Shown piece by piece: positions 9,201-13,255 of a stretch of DNA of 13,255 nt. Made by a program: the position numbers and the translations under genes. The DNA is from Stramenopiles sp. TOSAG23-3. Taxonomy: Eukaryota > Sar. The stretch spans positions 10,508 through 23,762 of the forward strand of contig LT642315.1 in NCBI GenBank assembly GCA_900128585.1, read 5' to 3'. Position 1 is the stretch's first letter. Each line of letters starts with the position of its first letter. The notes beneath the pieces are model-generated. The model saw only the letters and a program-made list of their open reading frames with translations, ran no database searches and was not told where the DNA came from.

Positions 9201-9953
9201 ACATTTAAAGTCTCGAATGCTACCAACTTAAATGCAGCAAGCCTTGAGAATGCACACTTTACCCGGAGTCAAAATTGGGATCAGCCATTCCAGTATCCAA
9301 TGTATACTTCTGATAAAACACTTATCCGTTGCCCGTATGTAAAGCATTCAGTGTTGATATTTGAATTGTATGGTGTAGAGTTGAAACAAGTAAAAAAAGA
9401 AGAAGTGTTAACACAGTCGAATTTGGGGTTTTGTATATTGCCCATGTATGCAGGTGAGAATAAGATAGGTGGCGAAGTATTTGGGTTTCTAAATTCTGGA
9501 TATTTTAAACTCCCTTTGTTTCGATCGTCAAAGGGGACTGTGCCAAAAATGCTTTTGGAGGAAATTTCAAAAGTTGGACCGGAGATTGTATTAGAAAGAG
9601 AAACGAAGCGGAAATCGTTGTACAAATTGAAACTCGTGGAAGGCGGAGCTCATATACACGTGCAAATTTGGGACAGAAAACTACAGGGTGTATTTAATTC
9701 CTTATTCGGGTCAAAAAAATTTAATTCTGATTATTTACCCCATGACCCCAGGAATTCTTACGAACATAAAGAGTCAACGGTTGCCAAGGAGAAAAAGAAT
9801 AAAAAAATTGTCAGGTCGCTTATAAAAGGTGGAAATGTCGAAATGAAAGATGAATTTGAAGAACGCTTAAATTCATCATTTGCCAAAAAAAACGGAATTA
9901 AGGGTTTCAGCTCTTCAAAAACAACAATCGACACTAACAAAAGCAAACAATGA
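6213..9953 (+). CDS. CCDC17: CCDC17-like protein, C-terminal part with four C2-like domains
   Basis: This 1246-codon frame continues the preceding entry. It opens with coiled coil (to about residue 170) and then has TDYDPTMGFTIFFDF, the block most typical of CCDC17, beginning a C2-like beta domain at about 183-335 that ends in the family's GLHRLPL turn, followed by HKYSYPSSI. A basic, serine-rich linker covers about 360-460. Three further C2-like units follow at about 467-635, 655-842 (ending GCHQIPIYLGPP) and 975-1155 (ending GYFKLPLFRSSKG). A basic tail closes at a TGA. Human CCDC17 is about 620 residues with one such unit, so this form is much longer. No cluster of calcium-binding aspartates is obvious, so the C2 units probably bind proteins. 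The ATG at 6213 is unlikely to be a true start, because it lies within a coiled coil that continues the upstream frame. The role in cilia is inferred from the family and from the neighbouring CFAP58. Confidence 0.82.
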   Translation: MEQLRLNQEANRRIQDEMDSLIRSKDQSRKNIQHREIKNIMHDVSLQITGLVNNSPQKKAATHFITQDNNRIGNRPNYGTNTTEGMLKSLSMLPKDSELYHIQLEHMSELSRINFEMEQLTQEQKLFELKSDLAKKKNEHSKELEHDEFMAEKRRQLRAARIQRILAKEMTGNVKDNLLSTDYDPTMGFTIFFDFALDIPKRHKKLQLVYCFAVEKEQKTKVRALPVADCEPDSNGKSNCIIGMSRDIKKVPPIKGSRCVIEIQSADEGTRNESVGWCAIELFSADESNHMAMHLNAGLHRLPLQRGQVDFHLLSKQKLPTTSHISMYARLCTAIDTESSKNMSLDPVLVCHKYSYPSSILDVPKGVVRGRSDREKRPARRSKASARVEQKNALTSKIDNKADSNKHRKSKKDVPSNADPSSSQSEQSVENVKRLVEVKTEGIRDSEIIKDVETVTEPKKIKAVDEWEKGIGIHIRALENSYLGAEVVSFKVLATVYNPEFKPAYVDDKKVSIHTNQKEISYDDDTKPDGVFNFSSTHVIDSLGDIDAFNSYVVFDIFDEEDNRRYWTATNIVYDDQLHNTIDKTLKRLKMYGGDVILPPDKKFQLKEDSAELVVQLYEPSSPPNIRLKDAEIMKEKIESVQKILPVTEVHMENEWFLDVDRGINDNTPLFKTGDAFDIYVDGLRFLPASSTITKVNVTLLTKHFEKIKAYDGKDGENHREALVHVTQEVYSPKVDLRIEYRQKQFDQTAALCIRVDTVEELSGKLMVVGYSYLNIFRKTGMKSAPESGTDVQYHLNEGCHQIPIYLGPPKKSSTPWDINNLKRYPRIPCASILVRLVNAPRHPDTNKILSVYDSEISSEQHEDLGLYIPAPMYKHMVYDSVLCRPTPEEDDNAENIAYKERYDEPDTFMPERAHLAKRPDSALDNWDSSTVNDAFIEDWISKRFGDCKHTQKVIDPRGIFHYTPTTGFHVQVKGGWNYKFRNSSLLSKKGELTIVTFKVSNATNLNAASLENAHFTRSQNWDQPFQYPMYTSDKTLIRCPYVKHSVLIFELYGVELKQVKKEEVLTQSNLGFCILPMYAGENKIGGEVFGFLNSGYFKLPLFRSSKGTVPKMLLEEISKVGPEIVLERETKRKSLYKLKLVEGGAHIHVQIWDRKLQGVFNSLFGSKKFNSDYLPHDPRNSYEHKESTVAKEKKNKKIVRSLIKGGNVEMKDEFEERLNSSFAKKNGIKGFSSSKTTIDTNKSKQ

Positions 9954-10483
9954 GAGGTGCTGTCATAAATACAGAGTGGTTTCTTTGTTGCCAAATGTAA
10001 TAATAAGCCAGAAGTTGATGCTTTTCAACAATTCACACCAATTATTAACACGGAATTGAGTAATTATATATGCGTAAATTATACATTAGGGAAATTCACG
10101 TTCCGTTTCAATTCGACGGAACAACGACCAGAACAAATAGGTGATTGTGAACCACTAACATCTGCGCTAGTAGGCTTTATGGTGTTGGGAAATCCAATGT
10201 AAGAATATGCAGAGCCAAAGCAAACATTTGGCTTCAACTGCTTTCGTTTGTTATCCATATTCTTAATTTCGTTGTTGTACTAATTATTGTGTCAAATACA
10301 TTTATAATTTCCATATAGCTGTAATTAAAAATCCAGAATCAGCAATGTGTTTGTTTCCTATAAAATGACAATGAAGCATACTACATAAATGTTTGAGTAC
10401 ATACTAGAATGTCCGAGACTCTCTCTCTACTCGAGGGGGCTACATTTTCGAAATAAAGGACCATATAAAATTGCAATATTTTG
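9954..10483. other. Region downstream of the CCDC17-like gene, no gene seen
   Basis: AT-rich sequence with frequent stops in all frames; it presumably begins with the 3' untranslated region. TGTAATAATAAG near 9995 could take part in 3'-end formation. Two short perfect hairpins are visible: GTTCCGT/ACGGAAC (10100-10106 and 10116-10122) and AGCCAAA/TTTGGCT (10213-10219 and 10227-10233). Neither resembles a known RNA gene. Confidence 0.5.
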
Positions 10484-10803
10484 TAGAGTAGAATACATTA
10501 GTCGTCTAAAGATGATCTTTTGTTTTAAAAATATTATTAATTTCTATTCTTCATTCAACAATTTTTTCTCTTTTTTTTTCTTATCTTACAGGTAAATAAG
10601 GAGAAAAATATTTTTTCCCCAATTTTTTACCTGCTCTGCCCTGTTTTTTCACGATGCCGTCGGCCCGCTGGGCCGATTTACAGGTAATAAGGAAAAAATA
10701 TATTAATATAAGATTAGCATTGAAACGTAAAAATCATCCTTTTTTTCTTTTTTTTTTTAATTTTTTTTAAAACAAAAGATCATCTTTAATGTATTCTACT
10801 CTA
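10484..10803. mobile_element. Fold-back (MITE-like) element with about 40-bp terminal inverted repeats
   Basis: The left end is TAGAGTAGAATACATTA (10484-10500), then GTCGTCTA, then AAGATGATCTTTTGTTTTAA (from 10509). The right end (10761-10803), read on the other strand, is the same sequence without the 8-nt GTCGTCTA. The interior has a direct repeat TTACAGGTAA(A)TAAGG at 10586-10601 and 10678-10692, an inverted TTACCTG at about 10627, long T tracts, and a perfect GC-rich hairpin TCGGCCC/GGGCCGA (10660-10666 and 10670-10676) with a 3-nt loop. There is no transposase, so the element would be non-autonomous. No clear target-site duplication is visible at these borders. Confidence 0.6.
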
Positions 10804-10876
10804 GTATTCCTTAACATTATTCTTCAAGTACAATGATATCCTATCACAATATGACCTTCGGGATGCCTGGCAGGTG

Positions 10877-11180
10877 CCTATTTCTATAATTGACCTAATT
10901 CTCGATAGAATGGGAGGAGCCGCTCGTGGGTGCAGCTAAGGCTTCGTATGGACACAGCATCATTCGCTATGCTGTGTCCATTCGCCTGATCACACCCACT
11001 TAGGCCATTGTTTTGATAGGTTAATGTACTAAATACACTACATTAGTTTAGCCTGAGTGTAGAGTTATCAGCCGGATCGACACAGCATGCTTCGCTATGC
11101 TGTGTCTATGTGAAGGCTTAGAATCTCTACCGAGCGGCTCCTCCCATTCTATCGAGAATTAGGTTAATAATAGAAATAGG
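10877..11180. mobile_element. 304-bp compound fold-back element: 50-bp inverted repeats enclosing three hairpin arms
   Basis: The ends 10877-10926 and 11131-11180 are inverted repeats matching at 48 of 50 positions. Inside are three arms. Arm 1 (10926-10999) has outer stem GTGGGTG/CACCCAC, a short AGGC/GCCT stem and a perfect 13-bp inner stem ATGGACACAGCAT/ATGCTGTGTCCAT. Arm 2 (11000-11056) has TTAGGC/GCCTGA and TAATGTA/TACATTA. Arm 3 (11059-11130) has GTAGAG/CTCTAC, AGCC/GGCT and the same 13-bp inner stem with one mismatch. The whole could fold as a four-way junction. No coding frame lies inside. It could be a non-autonomous fold-back or MITE-type element or a structured RNA gene; the sequence alone does not decide between these. 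No clear target-site duplication is visible. Confidence 0.75.
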
Positions 11181-11896
11181 GGGGTTTTCCCAGAGGAGGG
11201 CTCAATTTTCGAATTAAATCCTTTTGATATGATTCCCGACACTTGATGTTCGATACTTGACTTCGCCTAGGCGTAGTGATGAAGTTTTCTGACAGTTTAA
11301 CACCTTTTATTCGTTTTGTATTCTAATGTGTTTTGATAGGGATAATTATTACCTAGGCATATCATTGGGTTGGTTTCCAAAATAATTTTAAAATGCGACA
11401 AGAATCACTTTGAAATTATAATAATAATGTTTTTAGAAATCACTTTCGGTTTTAAGAGATTATTGCACCGGAAAACTTCGACGGTTCTGATTGATGTTAA
11501 ATTTACCGGTATTTATCAGTCGAATAGAAAAGAATAAAAATACTGCTGTGTGTGTGCGTGCCGCGCCGTCCGCAATATTTTTAAAAAAGCGTTTCTCGTG
11601 TTTTTCGCCTTCTTCGACGCTTCTACAGTACACAGGCTTTGTATCGAATACTTGTAACGCTTCCACAGTTCCACAGGACGGAACGTTGGCCGTTCTTGGT
11701 GCAGGTAAAGAGGTAAGGAATAATTTTCTCCTCTTCGGTAAGTAGTTTTTCAGTCATTAATTAAATAGAAGACACACTACTAAGTACGCAATTTTTTTAA
11801 AAGACAACGGACACAAGAGGAGAGAAGCGTTGAGTTGTGAGGTTGTTCTTCTACTATCCCCATGTATTGAAGAAGAACTGCGCGAAGAACAAGAAG
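11181..11896. other. Region upstream of the EF-hand gene; one possible exon, otherwise no gene
   Basis: 11181-11490 shows only a 10-bp palindrome, CGCCTAGGCG (11264-11273). From 11494 an ATG opens 73 codons up to a good donor, AAAGAG|GTAAGGA, at 11712. The encoded stretch (basic N-terminus, then GTLAVLGAGKE) is more GC-rich than its surroundings and could be a 5' exon. Its phase 0 end would join in frame to 12083. No direct homology is recognised. Confidence 0.3.
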
Positions 11897-12007
11897 ATGA
11901 CAACACAACTATGGGATTTTTTTTCCGCCGAAGAACTCTACTTGCATATTCGTCAGTGTAGACTTTATTATGTTCACTTTTCACAAACAGCCGAGAGGAA
12001 AAAGAAG
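11897..12007 (+). other. Probable 5' coding exon of the EF-hand gene
   Basis: An ATG at 11897 (context AAGATGA) opens a frame that reaches AAGAAG|GTATTA at 12007 in phase 0. Removing 12008-12082 (75 nt, GTATT to TTTTCTCAG) continues the frame exactly into GAAGTG at 12083 and the EF-hand reading frame. Unspliced, the frame stops at 12029. The 37 added residues begin MTTQLWDFFSAEELYLHIRQ. The full product would then be 277 residues. The alternative is that this is untranslated leader and translation starts at 12122. Confidence 0.45.
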
Positions 12008-12082
12008 GTATTATTTGTTGCTTTAAATTAAATTCGGAAATACCATCAGAGACAATAAACTTGTCACAGTAACTTTTCTCAG
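12008..12082 (+). other. Probable 75-nt spliceosomal intron
   Basis: The donor AAG|GTATTA and the acceptor AACTTTTCTCAG|G are both good, the interior is AT-rich, and there is an in-frame TAA inside. The intron is in phase 0. It is similar in size to the 97-nt intron proposed for the left-edge gene. Confidence 0.5.
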
Positions 12083-12121
12083 GAAGTGTCTGCAACAACA
12101 ACTACATATCCGACTGTCCAA

Positions 12122-12805
12122 ATGGCTTCTGCCAGATTTACCACAAGCTACAAGCAGACGTATACAAATCCGCACGGGGAAGATGAATCTTATCAAGAAC
12201 ATTATTTACACAAGTGTCTCATTCGTGAAAGATTCCGTGCTATGAGGCAGGCATTTGAAAAACTTGGGAATGATGGATTCTGTACACGCGAAGAAGTAAA
12301 TATACTTCTATCCATGTATAACCTTGAAAGTGCGAAGTCAAGGGAAATTTCAGCTGGCATGACAAAGAAATTCAAATACACGGACTTCGTTCGCTTGCTC
12401 AGACAGGCCAAGTTTAAGTACCTTGAATCTATACCTCACTCAATTGAAAAAACCCTTCCCAGCACTGTAATACAAGCGTCCAGAAATCAAGAAGATCTGA
12501 TTGAAGTAGACGGAGACAAAAAATCTAGGTTTTATAACCTAAATCGTGCCCTCCTTGCTCAAGATATAGAAAAATCAGGACTACTGAGAAAAGATTTGTT
12601 GCTTTTCATGTTAAAATTGTTTGGGCTGGATTCGGGCCCCATACGTTACGCTTTCAGTAGATGCGATCATAATGGAAATAAATTGATTGCGTACGTAGAG
12701 TTTCTAAACCAATTTAAAAACGGTGCAACAGATGGAGACAATTTAGGCAAAACAGTCGGACCTTGCCCAAGAAGTCCACATAGAAAGAAGAAAACAAATT
12801 TTTAA
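12122..12805 (+). CDS. EF-hand calcium-binding protein, family not recognised
   Basis: From the ATG at 12122 (context CAAATGG) the frame gives 227 residues to a TAA. The open frame starts further upstream but has no ATG, so either this is the start or the frame is entered from a spliced exon ending at 12007. A canonical EF loop is near the C-terminus, residues 182-193: DHNGNKLIAYVE, with ligands at positions 1, 3, 5 and 12 and isoleucine at 8. Two degenerate EF-like units precede it: about residues 44-70 (FEKLGNDGFCTREEV) and 140-165 (LLAQDIEKSGLLRKDLLLFM, which lacks the glutamate at position 12). Only one site therefore looks able to bind calcium. The N-terminus (RFTTSYKQTYTNPHG) is polar and the C-terminus is basic. 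There is no signal peptide or membrane segment. A role as a calcium sensor or adaptor, possibly ciliary given the neighbours, is inference only. Confidence 0.78.
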   Translation: MASARFTTSYKQTYTNPHGEDESYQEHYLHKCLIRERFRAMRQAFEKLGNDGFCTREEVNILLSMYNLESAKSREISAGMTKKFKYTDFVRLLRQAKFKYLESIPHSIEKTLPSTVIQASRNQEDLIEVDGDKKSRFYNLNRALLAQDIEKSGLLRKDLLLFMLKLFGLDSGPIRYAFSRCDHNGNKLIAYVEFLNQFKNGATDGDNLGKTVGPCPRSPHRKKKTNF

Positions 12806-13139
12806 TACGTTTTTTTTAACAAAATATATGCGTAGAGACAACACAAGTACGAATTACCAATTATTTTTTTAAGTAAAAACTGGCTGTTATTTAAGTAATT
12901 AAAATTCATCTTCCTCATGTACTACGAAAATGAATCTGCTCCAAAAATTATCTAAAAGCTTTATAAGTAAATGTAAAATGTTCTGTAACAAGGAGGAGTT
13001 TGGGTTCTTGAACGGTTTTACCTTCTTTTTTCTTTTCTTTTTTGACTTAAAACATACTACATATAATTTAAAAAAAACATACTACATATAATTTGTTTTA
13101 AGTAAATGTAAAAAAAAACAGAATATTGGCGGTTCTTAA
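12806..13139. other. AT-rich region after the EF-hand gene with dispersed repeat copies
   Basis: No coding frame is seen. 12875-12930 (CTGGCTGTTATTTAAGTAAT, then TACTACGAAAATGAATCT) matches the 105-bp unit at the left end of the window. 13051-13103 holds two tandem copies, about 25 bp apart, of AACATACTACATATAATTT, also related to the left end (601-703). T-rich tracts fill the rest. Confidence 0.55.
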
Positions 13140-13255
13140 TTAAAAAAACTAGCAGTGATATCCTCGGATGATGTCAACAGAGAATCAGAGCGTTGCCAGC
13201 AGGACGAGGTTCCAACGGGCACGCCAACGAACCCCGGCTATTGCACCGCCGATCG
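13140..13255 (+). other. GC-rich open block at the right edge, possible partial exon
   Basis: Composition changes abruptly at about 13150 from AT-rich to GC-rich. On the plus strand the frame is open from 13140 to the edge, after a possible acceptor AACTAGCAG, and reads VISSDDVNRESERCQQDEVP and onward. The minus strand is also largely open, so the direction is not settled. It may be the first or an internal exon of the next gene, or the end of a repeat. Confidence 0.25.

Larger units (their letters stand above)
10433..11220. repeat. Diverged direct repeat flanking both fold-back elements
   Basis: 10433-10458 and 11193-11220 are similar in the same orientation, sharing GAGG-GGGCT, then ATTTTCGAA and TAAA. 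The pair brackets the two fold-back elements. It could be the remains of a larger repeated unit or of a target duplicated around a nested insertion. The similarity is about 26 bp with several differences, so this is tentative. Confidence 0.35.

Noticed and set aside
10389-10595. Plus-strand 68-codon open frame
   Set aside because: It runs through the inverted repeat and T-rich tract of a fold-back element and is phenylalanine-rich low complexity.
10926-10999. tRNA gene, because the arm folds and the element looks like a cloverleaf
   Set aside because: Arm sizes are far larger than in a tRNA, and no A-box, B-box or anticodon arm is present.
11757-12101. Minus-strand 114-codon open frame upstream of the EF-hand gene
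   Set aside because: It covers the proposed exon and intron in antisense and includes a low-complexity serine run. The plus-strand model explains the region better.

Overview
The window looks like AT-rich nuclear DNA from a flagellated or ciliated eukaryotic microbe. Three kinds of evidence support this. Two long genes encode proteins of the ciliary axoneme families CFAP58 and CCDC17. Short AT-rich introns with GT..AG borders fit the reading frames at several points. Long non-coding stretches carry fold-back repeats rather than operons or ribosome binding sites. TAA and TGA act as normal stops and no codon reassignment is seen. The species cannot be named from this sequence.

Layout, left to right. 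1-977 (minus): a candidate split gene that runs off the left edge, reconstructed only from reading phase and splice signals, with a roughly 105-bp tandem duplication in its large intron. 1039-3540 (minus): CFAP58, an uninterrupted 833-residue coiled-coil protein with the family's C-terminal signature. 3541-4578: divergent intergenic region holding a possible small split gene with a hydrophobic segment. 4579-9953 (plus): one very long CCDC17-like gene of about 1790 residues, with an N-terminal zinc-finger-like knuckle, a coiled coil and four C2-like beta domains. It is broken in this sequence only by a run of 16 G at 6193-6208. 9954-11896: about 1.9 kb with no secure gene but two fold-back elements (10484-10803 and 10877-11180). 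The second is unusual: a 50-bp terminal inverted repeat encloses three hairpin arms, and the two outer arms differ by paired changes that keep their stems. 12122-12805 (plus): an EF-hand protein, probably with an upstream exon ending at 12007 joined across a 75-nt intron. 12806-13255: AT-rich repeats, then a GC-rich open block at the right edge.

The two secure genes are transcribed away from each other across about 1 kb and both belong to cilium-associated families, so co-expression is plausible, though a third small gene may lie between them. The EF-hand protein could be a calcium-sensing partner in the same organelle, but nothing in its sequence shows that.
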